Assembly (NCBI GenBank): GCA_014804615.1
Contig: JAAUZL010000019.1
Location: 47,578-81,253 of the forward strand
DNA from: Lachnospiraceae bacterium
Lineage (GTDB): Bacteria > Bacillota > Clostridia > Lachnospirales > Lachnospiraceae
DNA: 33,676 nt
Reading direction: 5' to 3'
The translations under genes and the position numbers were made by a program. Below the pieces are notes generated by a model. It made no database searches and was not told where the DNA came from. It saw only the letters and a list, made by a program, of their open reading frames with translations. The first letter of the stretch is position 1, and every line of letters starts with the position of its first letter. Below are positions 1 to 8,916 of the stretch, in pieces.

Positions 1-1035
1 ACAGAGGCTCCTGCAGCAGATGCATCAGATGCAGCAGAGGCTCCCGCAGCAGCAAGCGGCAATAAGGTTGGTGTGGCTATGCCTACCAAGGATCTGCAGA
101 GATGGAATCAGGATGGTTCCAACATGCAGGCTGAGCTCGAGGCAGCAGGCTATGAGGTTGACCTTCAGTACGCATCTAACGATGTAGCTACTCAGGTTTC
201 CCAGATCGAGAACATGATCAACGGCGGCTGCTCCGCACTGGTTATCGCATCCATCGACGGTGAGTCCCTCACCACAGTTCTTGAGAGCGCAAAGAGCGCA
301 GGCATCCCGGTTATCGCATATGACCGTCTGATCATGAACTCCGATGCAGTTTCCTACTACGCTACCTTCGATAACTACATGGTTGGTACGAAGCAGGGTC
401 AGTACATCGTAGATGCGCTTGATCTTGACAACGCAGCTGGTCCTTTCAACATGGAGATCACCGGCGGTTCACCTGATGATAACAACGCGAAGTTCTTCTA
501 TCAGGGCGCTATCGATGTGTTACAGCCTTACATGGACGCAGGCAAGATCGTAGTTCCTTCAGGCCAGATCGAGTTCGCAACTGTTGGTACACCTGCATGG
601 TCTACCGAGACTGCACAGTCCAGAATGGAGAATATCCTTTCTTCTAACTACTCCGATGGCACAAACCTTGACATCGCACTTTGCTCTAACGACTCCACAG
701 CACTCGGCGTTGAGAACGCTCTGGCAGCTAACTACACAGGCAACTACCCTGTTGTTACCGGTCAGGACTGTGATATCGCTAACGTAAAGAACATGATCGA
801 TGGCAAGCAGTCCATGTCCATCTTCAAGGATACCCGTACTCTGGCATCTCAGGTGGTTAAGATGGTTGGTCAGATCATGAGCGGCGAGACCGTAGATGTA
901 AATGATACCGAGACATATGACAACGGTACAGGCGTGATTCCTTCTTACCTTTGCGAGCCTGTATTCGCAGATGTTAACAACTACAAAGAGCTGCTGATCG
1001 ACTCTGGTTATTACACAGAGGCAGACTTGCAGTAA
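1..1035 (+). CDS. chvE: Monosaccharide ABC transporter substrate-binding protein, ChvE type (5' truncated)
   Basis: The reading frame is open from base 1, so the start and lipoprotein signal lie outside the window. The first 20 visible residues are an Ala/Glu/Asp/Pro-rich linker (TEAPAADASD...), typical of the spacer after a lipidated cysteine. The mature domain then begins with KVGVAMPTKDLQRWNQDG, which matches the ChvE/periplasmic-binding-protein type 1 sugar fold. Other family features are the segment ending in VIASIDG, the hinge region VIAYDRLI, and NDSTALGVENAL near the second lobe. The protein would sit outside the membrane and deliver monosaccharides to the ATPase and permeases that follow. 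The internal GTG at 73 is not the real start, because the frame and domain extend upstream. The family call is strong; the exact sugar (xylose, arabinose, galactose or glucose are usual) cannot be read from sequence. Confidence 0.9.
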   Translation, partial: TEAPAADASDAAEAPAAASGNKVGVAMPTKDLQRWNQDGSNMQAELEAAGYEVDLQYASNDVATQVSQIENMINGGCSALVIASIDGESLTTVLESAKSAGIPVIAYDRLIMNSDAVSYYATFDNYMVGTKQGQYIVDALDLDNAAGPFNMEITGGSPDDNNAKFFYQGAIDVLQPYMDAGKIVVPSGQIEFATVGTPAWSTETAQSRMENILSSNYSDGTNLDIALCSNDSTALGVENALAANYTGNYPVVTGQDCDIANVKNMIDGKQSMSIFKDTRTLASQVVKMVGQIMSGETVDVNDTETYDNGTGVIPSYLCEPVFADVNNYKELLIDSGYYTEADLQ

Positions 1036-1037
1036 GT

Positions 1038-1079
1038 GTGCGAACAAGTTCGCACTGGAGAATGCAAAAAGCATTCTCC
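1038..1079 (+). promoter_or_regulatory. Two adjacent perfect stem-loops just after the binding-protein gene
   Basis: Bases 1038-1055 are an inverted repeat (GTGCGAAC / GTTCGCAC, 8 bp) and 1057-1079 a second one (GGAGAATGC / GCATTCTCC, 9 bp, loop AAAAA). They start 2 bases after the stop codon of the binding protein. Neither is followed by a U-tract, so they are poor terminators. Inference: they block 3' exonucleases and keep the binding-protein part of the message more abundant than the downstream ATPase and permease part. Confidence 0.6.
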
Positions 1080-1115
1080 GCGTGTAAAAAATGTGATATA
1101 ATTGAATAAAACCAG

Positions 1116-1140
1116 CAGGCGGGTTTTTCCCGCCTGTTAG
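1116..1140 (+). terminator. Stem-loop between binding protein and ATPase genes, possible partial terminator
   Basis: CAGGCGGG (1116-1123), loop TTTTT, CCCGCCTG (1129-1136) form a perfect GC-rich 8 bp stem followed by TTAGTTTT. The U-tract is interrupted, so termination is likely partial. It is the third hairpin in about 100 bases and fits a read-through attenuator that lowers expression of the ATPase and permeases relative to the binding protein. Confidence 0.55.
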
Positions 1141-1187
1141 TTTTAAGAGAAGTGGGTAGATAGAAACTATGTTGGGAGGAATACACT

Positions 1188-2726
1188 TTGGCTAAGATTT
1201 TACTGGAAATGAAAAATATTACCAAAACATTCCCTGGTGTCAAGGCGCTCGACAATGTGAATCTGCAGGTGGAGGAGGGAGAGATCCACGCGCTGGTCGG
1301 TGAGAATGGTGCGGGGAAATCCACACTGATGAACGTGTTGAGCGGCATTTATCCGTATGGTACATATGAGGGTGACATCGTTTATAACGGTGAAGTTTGT
1401 CAGTTTAACAAGATCAAAGACTCCGAGGAAAAGGGAATCGTCATCATCCATCAGGAGCTGGCGCTGGTTCCTTACATGTCTATCGGAGAGAATATGTTCC
1501 TGGGCAATGAGCGGGGCAAGAGCGCGGCCATTGACTGGAATGAAACCTATGGGGAAGCCGACAGGTATTTGAAGATGGTAGGTCTGTCAGAGTCATCAAA
1601 GACTCTGGTTAAGGATATCGGTACCGGTAAGCAGCAGCTGGTGGAGATCGCAAAGGCGCTTGCGAAGCATGCCAAGCTTCTGATTCTGGATGAACCTACG
1701 TCCTCATTGAACGAGACGGATTCCCAGGCTCTGCTTGACCTTATGTTGAAGTTCAAGAAAGAGGGCATGACATCGATTATTATCTCTCATAAATTAAATG
1801 AGGTTGCTTATGTGGCAGATAAGATCACGGTAATCCGTGACGGCTCCACGATAGAAACAATGGATAAGAAGACCACTGAGTTTTCAGAGGACAGAATTAT
1901 TCAGGGCATGGTTGGGCGTGAACTTACCGACCGTTTCCCGAAGCGTCATGATGTGAAGATTGGCGATATCAATATGGAAGTAAAAAATTGGACGGTACAT
2001 CATCCACTCTATCCGGAGCGGAAGGTGTGCGACAATGTGTCTATCAATGTGAGAAAGGGCGAAGTGGTAGGCATTTCCGGATTGATGGGCGCAGGCCGTA
2101 CCGAGCTCGCTATGAGTATTTTCGGGCAGTCCTATGGCACCAACATCAGCGGTCAGCTTTATCTGGACGGCAAGGAAGTGCAGCTCAAGACCATTAAGCA
2201 GGCTATTAAGAACAAACTGGCCTATGTGACAGAGGACCGGAAGGGCAACGGACTCGTGTTGACGAATCCGATCAAGATTAATACTACACTGGCTAATCTG
2301 GACAGCATCAGCCCCCGTAAGATCATCGACAAGGATAAGGAGTATCAGGTGGCTGAGGAGTATAGGGGCAAACTCAGGACAAAATGTCCTACAGTGGAGC
2401 AGAATGTTGGTAATCTCTCCGGTGGTAACCAGCAGAAGGTGCTTCTGGCAAAGTGGATGTTTACAGACCCTGATGTGCTGATTCTGGATGAGCCTACCAG
2501 AGGTATCGACGTTGGCGCTAAGTACGAGATCTACTGTATCATCAATGATCTGGTAGCGGCGGGTAAATCTGTTATCATGATTTCCTCAGAGCTGCCGGAA
2601 GTGCTTGGCATGAGCGACAGGATCTATGTCATGAATGAGGGCAGGATCGCAGGAGAACTCTCCGCTGCGGAGGCGACTCAGGAGAAGATCATGTCCATCA
2701 TTGTAAGTTCGGGAAAGGGGGCGTAA
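1188..2726 (+). CDS. mmsA: Monosaccharide ABC transporter ATP-binding protein (two ABC domains)
   Basis: This 512-residue protein has the tandem-ABC layout of CUT2 sugar importers (MmsA/GguA, XylG, RbsA). The N-terminal domain has Walker [10 protein letters not shown] with the lysine at about residue 44, a signature region [16 protein letters not shown], and Walker [12 protein letters not shown]. The C-terminal domain has a degenerate Walker A ([10 protein letters not shown]), a clear signature [14 protein letters not shown] and Walker [15 protein letters not shown]. One good and one altered nucleotide site is normal for this family. The start is a TTG at 1188, chosen because GGGAGGA at 1174-1180 sits 7 bases upstream and the family N-terminus ([19 protein letters not shown]) follows at once. 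It powers the two permeases downstream; the gap to the next gene is 4 bases. Confidence 0.93.
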   Translation: MAKILLEMKNITKTFPGVKALDNVNLQVEEGEIHALVGENGAGKSTLMNVLSGIYPYGTYEGDIVYNGEVCQFNKIKDSEEKGIVIIHQELALVPYMSIGENMFLGNERGKSAAIDWNETYGEADRYLKMVGLSESSKTLVKDIGTGKQQLVEIAKALAKHAKLLILDEPTSSLNETDSQALLDLMLKFKKEGMTSIIISHKLNEVAYVADKITVIRDGSTIETMDKKTTEFSEDRIIQGMVGRELTDRFPKRHDVKIGDINMEVKNWTVHHPLYPERKVCDNVSINVRKGEVVGISGLMGAGRTELAMSIFGQSYGTNISGQLYLDGKEVQLKTIKQAIKNKLAYVTEDRKGNGLVLTNPIKINTTLANLDSISPRKIIDKDKEYQVAEEYRGKLRTKCPTVEQNVGNLSGGNQQKVLLAKWMFTDPDVLILDEPTRGIDVGAKYEIYCIINDLVAAGKSVIMISSELPEVLGMSDRIYVMNEGRIAGELSAAEATQEKIMSIIVSSGKGA

Positions 2727-2730
2727 GAAC

Positions 2731-3903
2731 ATGGATAAGACAAAAGTTTTGGCAACTCTCAAAAAATATACCATGATCATTGCCCTGATTCTGGTTGTGA
2801 TCTTTTTCCAGATCACAACGCAGGGGAAAATTCTGTTCCCGCAGAATATCAATAACCTGATTTCTCAGAACGCTTATGTGTTCGTGCTGGCGACCGGTAT
2901 GCTGCTCTGTATCCTGACAGGCGGTAACATTGACCTTTCCGTCGGTTCCGTTGTCTGCTTCGCGGGCGCGGTGGGCGCGATGATGATGGATAAGAATCTG
3001 AATATCTGGGCAGCGGTTTTGCTGATGCTCATCATTGGTATTCTGATCGGTATGTGGCAGGGATTTTGGATCGCCTATGTGAAGGTGCCGCCCTTTATCG
3101 CAACGCTGGCGGGTATGTACGCTTTCCGTGGACTTTCCAACGTGGTGCTGCAGGGTATGACGGTTTCCTTAAAGAGTGAGACCTTTATCAGAGTGTTCGG
3201 CGGCGGCGCGGACTGTTACGTGCCTGATTTCTTCGGCGGCGGTGAAGGTTTTAATATGACCTGTATGCTGGCCGGCTGCATCGCAGTGGTCATTCTTGTG
3301 GCAATGCAGTTAAAGAACCGCATCAACAATAAGAGCAGGGGCTATGAGACAGCGCCCCTCGGCAGTGTGATCATAAAGCTGGTGATCATCAGTGCAGTGA
3401 TCTTGTGGGTGTCTTATAAGTTGGCTTCCTACAAGGGTATTCCCACGGCATTGATCTGGATCCTTCTTGTGCTTTTGGTGTATGGGTATCTGACCACCAA
3501 GACCAGAATCGGACGTTACTTATATGCGGTGGGCGGCAATGAAAAGGCTACCAGACTTTCCGGTATCAATACAAAGAAGGTGTATTTTATCGCCTATGTG
3601 AATATGGGACTTCTGTCGGCTTTGGCAGGTATTCTGACGATTGCCAGACTGACTACGGCACAGCCTACTTACGGGCAGGGTTATGAGATGGATGCCATCG
3701 GCGCCTGCTTCATCGGCGGTGCGTCCGCTTACGGCGGCGTGGGCTCCGTGACCGGTGTGGTAGTCGGTGCGACTCTGATGGGTGTCATCAACATGGGTAT
3801 GAGTATCATGGGTATCGATGCCAACTACCAGAAGGTGGTTAAGGGTCTGGTACTTCTGGCAGCGGTTGCCTTCGATGTACTGTCCAAGAGAGAGAAGAAA
3901 TAA
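2731..3903 (+). CDS. mmsB: Monosaccharide ABC transporter permease, first of two paralogs
   Basis: The 390-residue integral membrane protein has many hydrophobic segments and the CUT2 permease hallmarks NAYVFVLATGMLLCILTGGNIDLSVGS near residues 47-75, the motif RYLYAVGGNEKATRLSGI, and GACFIGGASAYGGVGSV near the C-terminus. It would form the transmembrane channel for the sugar bound by the ChvE-type protein. The operon is tight: 4 bases after the ATPase gene and 16 bases before a second permease. The second permease (3920-5080) is about half identical by eye along its whole length. Most ChvE-type importers have one permease that acts as a homodimer, so this may be one half of a heterodimer. 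Confidence 0.92.
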   Translation: MDKTKVLATLKKYTMIIALILVVIFFQITTQGKILFPQNINNLISQNAYVFVLATGMLLCILTGGNIDLSVGSVVCFAGAVGAMMMDKNLNIWAAVLLMLIIGILIGMWQGFWIAYVKVPPFIATLAGMYAFRGLSNVVLQGMTVSLKSETFIRVFGGGADCYVPDFFGGGEGFNMTCMLAGCIAVVILVAMQLKNRINNKSRGYETAPLGSVIIKLVIISAVILWVSYKLASYKGIPTALIWILLVLLVYGYLTTKTRIGRYLYAVGGNEKATRLSGINTKKVYFIAYVNMGLLSALAGILTIARLTTAQPTYGQGYEMDAIGACFIGGASAYGGVGSVTGVVVGATLMGVINMGMSIMGIDANYQKVVKGLVLLAAVAFDVLSKREKK

Positions 3904-3919
3904 GGGAGGAGGATGAAAA

Positions 3920-5080
3920 ATGAACAAAACAGTGGATATTATTAGAAAACATACCATGAAAATAGTCCTTGTCCTGATCGTGATATTCTTCTCGGTGATG
4001 ACAAAGGGACAGATGTTTGCGGCTTCCAGTTTTCAGGCATTGATCGCGCAGAACGCTTACGTGTTTGTTCTGGCAACCGGTATGCTGATGTGTATGCTGA
4101 CCGGTGGTAACATCGACCTTTCCGTTGGTTCCTTCGTGTGCTTTATCGGTGCCATCGGCGGTATTATGATGGTGCGCGGTGAGATGTCGGTTCCTGTGGC
4201 GATGCTTCTCATGGTGGGAGCAGGCGTGATCTACGGTATTGTGGAAGGCTTTTTGATCGCTTATATCAACATTCCGCCGTGGATTGCCACACTGGCAGGT
4301 TATCTTGCTTTTCGTGGCTGGGGCACAGCGCTTCTGAACGGCGCAACGATCGCTCCCATGCCGGATGGATTCAGCAAAATGTTTAATGGCAGTGTACCGG
4401 ATCTTTTTGGTGGCGCAGGGCTTAATATTACCTGTATTCTGGTGGGCGTGATTGCCTGTGTGATCTTTGTGCTGCTGCAGTTAAAGGGCAGAGGCGACAA
4501 GGTGAAAAAGGGATATGAGGCGGAGAGCATGGGAAGCGTGATCGTGCGCTGTGTGCTGATCTGCGTGGTGATCATGCTGTTTGCCTTCAAGCTGGCGCAG
4601 GCGGGCGGTATCCCGAATAACCTGATCTGGGTGGCAGTGATCGTGCTGGTTTATAATTTCATTACGGGAAAGACCACAGTTGGCCGTTATTTTTATACCA
4701 TCGGCGGTAACGTGGAGGCTACCAGACTTTCCGGTATCGATACGAAGAAAATCTTCTTCCTGGCATATCTGAATATGTCGGTGCTCACTGTGATCAGCGC
4801 ATGGATGACCATGGCAAGACTGTCTGCGGCAACGCCGACAGCCGGTACCAACTATGAGATGGATGCCATCTCCGCCTGCGTGGTGGGTGGTGTGTCCGCT
4901 TACGGCGGTTCCGGTACGGTATTTGGTATGGTGATCGGCGCGACATTGATCGGTGTTATCAATCTGGGCATGAGTCTTATGGGTATTGATGCGAACTGGC
5001 AGAAGGTGGTTAAGGGCGTAGTGCTCCTGGCTGCAGTGGTATTCGAGATCATGAACAATAAGGATAAGACAAAAGAATAA
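3920..5080 (+). CDS. mmsB: Monosaccharide ABC transporter permease, second paralog
   Basis: The 386-residue multi-pass membrane protein aligns end to end with the preceding permease: NAYVFVLATGMLMCMLTGGNIDLSVGS, RYFYTIGGNVEATRLSGI and DANWQKVVKGVVLLAAVVFEI have direct counterparts. The start at 3920 follows a strong GGGAGGAGG site. The middle loop and several membrane segments differ, so this is an older tandem duplication and not a recent copy. It could form a heterodimer with its neighbour, or an alternative homodimer with different substrate preference; sequence alone does not decide this. It is the last gene of the importer operon. Confidence 0.92.
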   Translation: MNKTVDIIRKHTMKIVLVLIVIFFSVMTKGQMFAASSFQALIAQNAYVFVLATGMLMCMLTGGNIDLSVGSFVCFIGAIGGIMMVRGEMSVPVAMLLMVGAGVIYGIVEGFLIAYINIPPWIATLAGYLAFRGWGTALLNGATIAPMPDGFSKMFNGSVPDLFGGAGLNITCILVGVIACVIFVLLQLKGRGDKVKKGYEAESMGSVIVRCVLICVVIMLFAFKLAQAGGIPNNLIWVAVIVLVYNFITGKTTVGRYFYTIGGNVEATRLSGIDTKKIFFLAYLNMSVLTVISAWMTMARLSAATPTAGTNYEMDAISACVVGGVSAYGGSGTVFGMVIGATLIGVINLGMSLMGIDANWQKVVKGVVLLAAVVFEIMNNKDKTKE

Positions 5081-5111
5081 GTGAAAATTTTATGAAAACT
5101 TTGGAAATCCG

Positions 5112-5140
5112 TTGACAATAATTTTTTATTGTAGAACAAT
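5112..5140 (+). promoter_or_regulatory. Possible promoter for the ABC exporter pair
   Basis: A perfect TTGACA at 5112-5117 is followed after 17 bases by AACAAT at 5135-5140, only a 4/6 match to TATAAT. The hairpin at 5141-5170 would begin within a few bases of the transcription start. The -35 element is convincing and the -10 is weak. Confidence 0.35.
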
Positions 5141-5173
5141 AGAACCATGTGGTGTTTGCCGCATGGTTCTTTT
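5141..5173 (+). terminator. Rho-independent terminator or leader attenuator
   Basis: AGAACCATGTGG pairs with CCGCATGGTTCT (12 bp including one G-U) around a 6-base loop, ending at 5170. It runs straight into TTCTTTT. It lies 60 bases after the importer operon and 34 bases before the exporter gene. The simplest reading is the terminator of the sugar importer operon. If the TTGACA upstream is a real promoter, it would instead act as an attenuator for the exporters. Confidence 0.65.
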
Positions 5174-5206
5174 CATGCGCAGACCCGTGCAGAGGAGGAA
5201 TGAGAC

Positions 5207-6961
5207 ATGATAAAAACCCTGGCAGCACAGGTAAAAGAATACAAGAAGGCTTCTGTCATGACGCCCGTCTTTATGGTCATGGAGGTAATCTTCGAGACCC
5301 TGATCCCGTTTCTGATGGCGTCCATCATTGATGATGGCGTAGAGGCGGGCAATATGCAGCATATTTACATGGTGGGCGCGGCGATGATCGTGGCGGCGCT
5401 ATGCGGATTGTTGTGCGGTGTTATGGGTGGTAAGTACGGTGCCAGAGCGTCCACGGGCTTTGCGAAGAACTTGAGGCAGGCTATGTTTGAAAACATTCAG
5501 ACCTTCTCTTTCGCAAGCTTGGATAAGTTCAGCACGGCGGGACTGGTCACCAGACTGACTACGGATGTGACGAATATGCAGAATGCTTATCAAATGATCC
5601 TGCGGATCTGCTTCCGAGCGCCTGTCAGCATGATCTGTGCGATGTCGATGGCGTTTATGATCAATGCAAGACTTGCGAGTGTCTATCTGGCGGCAGTGCT
5701 TGCGCTTGCCGTGGTTCTGTTTCTGATTATCCGCGGCGCCATGAAATATTTCAAAGAGGCATTCCCTAAGTACGATGAACTGAACGCCTCCGTGCAGGAG
5801 AATGTGAGCGCGATCCGTGTGGTGAAGGCCTATGTCAGAGAGGATCATGAGACGAAGAAGTTTAAGAAGGCCAGCCAGGGGATCTATGATATCTTCCTGA
5901 AGGCGGAGAAGCATGTGGTTTTGAATATGCCCGTTATGCAGTTTACGGTCTATGGTTGTATCCTGTTGATCAGCTGGCTGGGAGCAAAGCAGATTGTGCA
6001 GAACACCCTGACTACAGGTGAGTTGATGAGCCTGTTGGCTTACTGCATGAATATCCTGATGAGCCTGATGATGGTGGCAATGATCTTTGTCATGATGAGT
6101 ATGAGTATTGCCAGCGCGGAACGTATCTGCGAGGTGCTCAACGAGAAGAGTGATCTGACGAATCCGGAGAATCCGGTTTACGAGGTACCGGGCGGTGAGA
6201 TCGAGTTTCAGCATGTACGCTTTTCCTATCATAAGGAGAGCAGTGAGGCGGTCTTGCATGATATTGATTTAAAGATAAAGGAAGGGGAGACCATCGGCAT
6301 CATCGGCGGCACCGGCAGTGCAAAGACCAGTCTGGTCAATCTGATAAGCCGACTTTACGATGTGACGGAGGGAGCGGTGCTTGTAGGCGGCAGGGACGTC
6401 AGAGAGTACGATATAGAGACTCTCAGAAATCAGGTGGCTGTGGTGCTGCAAAAGAACGTGCTCTTTTCTGGCACGATTCTGGAAAATCTGCGTTGGGGTG
6501 ACGAAAATGCCACGGAGGAAGAATGTAAACGTGTGTGCCGGCTTGCCTGTGCGGATGAATTTATAGAAAAGATGCCGGAAGGGTATCATACCTACATAGA
6601 GCAGGGAGGTACTAATGTCTCCGGCGGTCAGAGACAGAGATTGACGATTGCCAGAGCGCTTCTGAAAAAACCGAAGGTGCTGATTCTGGACGATTCCACC
6701 AGCGCGGTGGACACCGCCACAGATGCAAAGATCAGAAAGGCTTTTGCGGAGGAGATTCCGAAGACGACGAAGCTGATCATTGCCCAGCGTGTGGCCAGCG
6801 TCATGAACGCGGACCGTATTATTGTTATGGATGACGGGCGTGTGCATGGGTTCGGAACCCACGAGGAGCTGCTTCGTGACAACGAGATCTACAGAGAAGT
6901 GTATGAGTCGCAGACTAGTGGCGGCAATGGAGATTTTGATGAAAAAGGAGGTGAGGACTGA
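5207..6961 (+). CDS. ABC exporter half-transporter, degenerate-site subunit
   Basis: The 584-residue fusion has an N-terminal six-helix ABC exporter domain (about residues 1-310) and a C-terminal ATPase. Walker A is GGTGSAKTS with the lysine at about 373, the signature is VSGGQRQR, and Walker B is VLILDDSTSAVD. Two catalytic positions are altered. The glutamate after the Walker B aspartate is Asp (about 496), and the H-loop histidine is Gln (IAQR, about 527). This is the pattern of the non-hydrolysing subunit in heterodimeric exporters of the TM287/288 and BmrCD type. Its intact signature would complete the working site of the partner. The stop overlaps the partner's ATG by one base (TGATG), which implies coupled, equal synthesis. 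The substrate is unknown (drug, lipid or peptide are usual). Confidence 0.92.
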   Translation: MIKTLAAQVKEYKKASVMTPVFMVMEVIFETLIPFLMASIIDDGVEAGNMQHIYMVGAAMIVAALCGLLCGVMGGKYGARASTGFAKNLRQAMFENIQTFSFASLDKFSTAGLVTRLTTDVTNMQNAYQMILRICFRAPVSMICAMSMAFMINARLASVYLAAVLALAVVLFLIIRGAMKYFKEAFPKYDELNASVQENVSAIRVVKAYVREDHETKKFKKASQGIYDIFLKAEKHVVLNMPVMQFTVYGCILLISWLGAKQIVQNTLTTGELMSLLAYCMNILMSLMMVAMIFVMMSMSIASAERICEVLNEKSDLTNPENPVYEVPGGEIEFQHVRFSYHKESSEAVLHDIDLKIKEGETIGIIGGTGSAKTSLVNLISRLYDVTEGAVLVGGRDVREYDIETLRNQVAVVLQKNVLFSGTILENLRWGDENATEEECKRVCRLACADEFIEKMPEGYHTYIEQGGTNVSGGQRQRLTIARALLKKPKVLILDDSTSAVDTATDAKIRKAFAEEIPKTTKLIIAQRVASVMNADRIIVMDDGRVHGFGTHEELLRDNEIYREVYESQTSGGNGDFDEKGGED

Positions 6962-8859
6962 TGCCGGGACCACATGGAAGAATGCAAGGCGGAAAAAGAA
7001 TAGAGAATCCGGGTAAAGTATTTAAGCGGTTAATGGGATATGTGGCAAAGAGCTACGGTATTCACCTGGTATTAGTGGCGGTGCTGATCTTCGTGAGCGT
7101 GATCGCCAATGTGCAGGGAACTATGTTTATTCAGAGCCTGATCGACGATTATATTGCACCCATGCTCACACAGGACAGTCCTGACTTTGCGCCCCTGGCA
7201 GGTGCCATCGCGCGGGTGGCCTGCTTTTATCTGATCGGCGTGGCATCGTCCTATGCCTGGAACCGCATTATGATCAATGTGACCCAGGGAACGCTTCGCA
7301 ATGTGAGGGACGATCTGTTTTCCCATATGGAAACGCTTCCGATTAAATACTTTGACACACATTCTCATGGAGATATTATGTCAACCTACACAAACGACAC
7401 GGAGACCTTGAGACAGATGATCAGCCAGAGTATGCCGCAGGTGTTCAACAGTGCGATCACCATTGTGAGCGTGCTGATCAGTATGATCATCTTGAGCGTA
7501 CCGCTGACTGTGGTGACGCTTCTGATGGTGGGTATCATGCTGGTTGTGACCAAGAAAGTGGCAGGGCTGAGCGGCAGATATTTCCTGGAACAGCAGAGGA
7601 ATCTGGGAAAAGTTAACGGTTACATCGAGGAGATGATGAACGGGCAGAAGGTGGTTAAGGTATTCAACCACGAAGAGAAAAGCATCGAGGAGTTTAAGGA
7701 CCTGAACAACGCACTCTTTGAGAGCGCAGACAAGGCGAACTATCTGGTCAATATCGTAGGACCGGTCAATATGCAGCTCGGCAATGTGAGTTATGTGGTC
7801 TGTGCCATCGTGGGCGGAGCGCTGGCGCTCTCCGGTATGACGGGACTGACCCTGGGGAAACTGGCAAGCTTCCTGACCTTCAATAAGAGCTTTAATATGC
7901 CTATTAACCAAGTGAGTCAACAGTTTAACTCCATCGTTATGGCGATGGCGGGCGCGGAGCGTATCTTTAAGATGATGGATGAGGCGCCAGAGGTGGACGA
8001 CGGCTATGTGACGCTGGTGAATGTGAGAGAAGAAAACGGTGCGCTGGTGGAAGTTCCGGAGCGCACAGGCCGCTGGGCATGGCGGCATGAGCATCAGGCG
8101 GATCACACTGTGGATTATGTGGAGCTTACGGGAGATGTGGTCTTTGACGGGGTGGATTTCGGCTACAATGACGATAAGATGGTGCTGTATGATGTAAAAC
8201 TTTTTGCCGAGCCCGGACAGAAGATCGCTTTTGTGGGCTCCACCGGTGCGGGTAAGACGACCATCACCAACCTGATCAACCGCTTCTATGATATTCAGGA
8301 CGGAAAGATCCGCTACGACGGCATCAATGTGAATAAGATCAAGAAAGCGGATCTGCGGCGCTCTCTGGGGATCGTGCTGCAGGATACTCATCTCTTTACG
8401 GGGACGGTCATGGAGAATATTCGCTACGGTAAGCTGGACGCCACCGACGAGGAAGTGCGGGCGGCGGCGAAGCTGGCCAATGCGGACAGCTTTATCAGAA
8501 GGCTTCCGGAAGGATATGATACCGTGCTTTCCGGGGATGGGGCAAACCTGAGTCAGGGACAGCGGCAGCTCTTAGCCATTGCCCGGGCGGCCATCGCGGA
8601 TCCGCCGGTGCTGATCCTGGACGAAGCGACCAGCTCCATCGATACCCGTACCGAGCGTATCGTGCAGGATGGCATGGATAAGCTGATGAAGGGCAGGACT
8701 ACCTTTGTGATCGCCCACAGGCTCTCTACGGTCATGAACTCAGACTGTATCATGGTTTTGGAGCAGGGCCGGATCATCGAGAGAGGAACCCATGAGCAGC
8801 TGCTTGAGGAGAAAGGAAAGTATTACCAGCTCTACACCGGGAATGCGATCACGGCATAG
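6961..8859 (+). CDS. ABC exporter half-transporter, canonical-ATPase subunit
   Basis: The 632-residue half-transporter has Walker A GSTGAGKTT (lysine about 432), Walker B VLILDEATSSID with the catalytic glutamate at about 555, and an H-loop histidine at about 586 (IAHR). Its signature is LSQGQ instead of LSGGQ (about 530-534). In a heterodimer that variant signature would face the degenerate Walker site of the upstream subunit, so all the defects fall in one of the two composite sites. An acidic and basic insert of about 50 residues (around 345-395, VREENGALVEV...HEHQADH) separates the membrane and ATPase domains. A strong AAGGAGGTGA lies inside the upstream gene before this ATG. Confidence 0.93.
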   Translation: MPGPHGRMQGGKRIENPGKVFKRLMGYVAKSYGIHLVLVAVLIFVSVIANVQGTMFIQSLIDDYIAPMLTQDSPDFAPLAGAIARVACFYLIGVASSYAWNRIMINVTQGTLRNVRDDLFSHMETLPIKYFDTHSHGDIMSTYTNDTETLRQMISQSMPQVFNSAITIVSVLISMIILSVPLTVVTLLMVGIMLVVTKKVAGLSGRYFLEQQRNLGKVNGYIEEMMNGQKVVKVFNHEEKSIEEFKDLNNALFESADKANYLVNIVGPVNMQLGNVSYVVCAIVGGALALSGMTGLTLGKLASFLTFNKSFNMPINQVSQQFNSIVMAMAGAERIFKMMDEAPEVDDGYVTLVNVREENGALVEVPERTGRWAWRHEHQADHTVDYVELTGDVVFDGVDFGYNDDKMVLYDVKLFAEPGQKIAFVGSTGAGKTTITNLINRFYDIQDGKIRYDGINVNKIKKADLRRSLGIVLQDTHLFTGTVMENIRYGKLDATDEEVRAAAKLANADSFIRRLPEGYDTVLSGDGANLSQGQRQLLAIARAAIADPPVLILDEATSSIDTRTERIVQDGMDKLMKGRTTFVIAHRLSTVMNSDCIMVLEQGRIIERGTHEQLLEEKGKYYQLYTGNAITA

Positions 8860-8881
8860 AGTGGAAATAGAAAAATTTGGA

Positions 8882-8910
8882 TTGATATTTTATGCTTTAT
8901 GTCATATAAT
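8882..8910 (+). promoter_or_regulatory. Promoter of the orphan small RNA
   Basis: TTGATA (8882-8887), 17-base spacer, TATAAT (8905-8910). This near-consensus sigma-A promoter is not followed by any ribosome binding site or ORF before the terminator at 8966-9014, so it drives a non-coding transcript. Confidence 0.75.
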
Positions 8911-8916
8911 ATGGAC

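Noticed and set aside
1-60. Repeat array at the window start (GAGGCTCC.GCAGCAG)
   Set aside because: It is coding sequence for the Ala/Glu/Pro-rich linker of the binding protein; the repeated codons explain the DNA repeats. Not a CRISPR or mobile-element repeat.
7381-8391. Minus-strand open frame of 336 codons opposite the second exporter gene
   Set aside because: Antisense shadow of an ABC exporter with intact motifs; His- and Gln-rich, low-complexity composition and no family resemblance. The same holds for the frames at 5399-6259 and 12948-13871.
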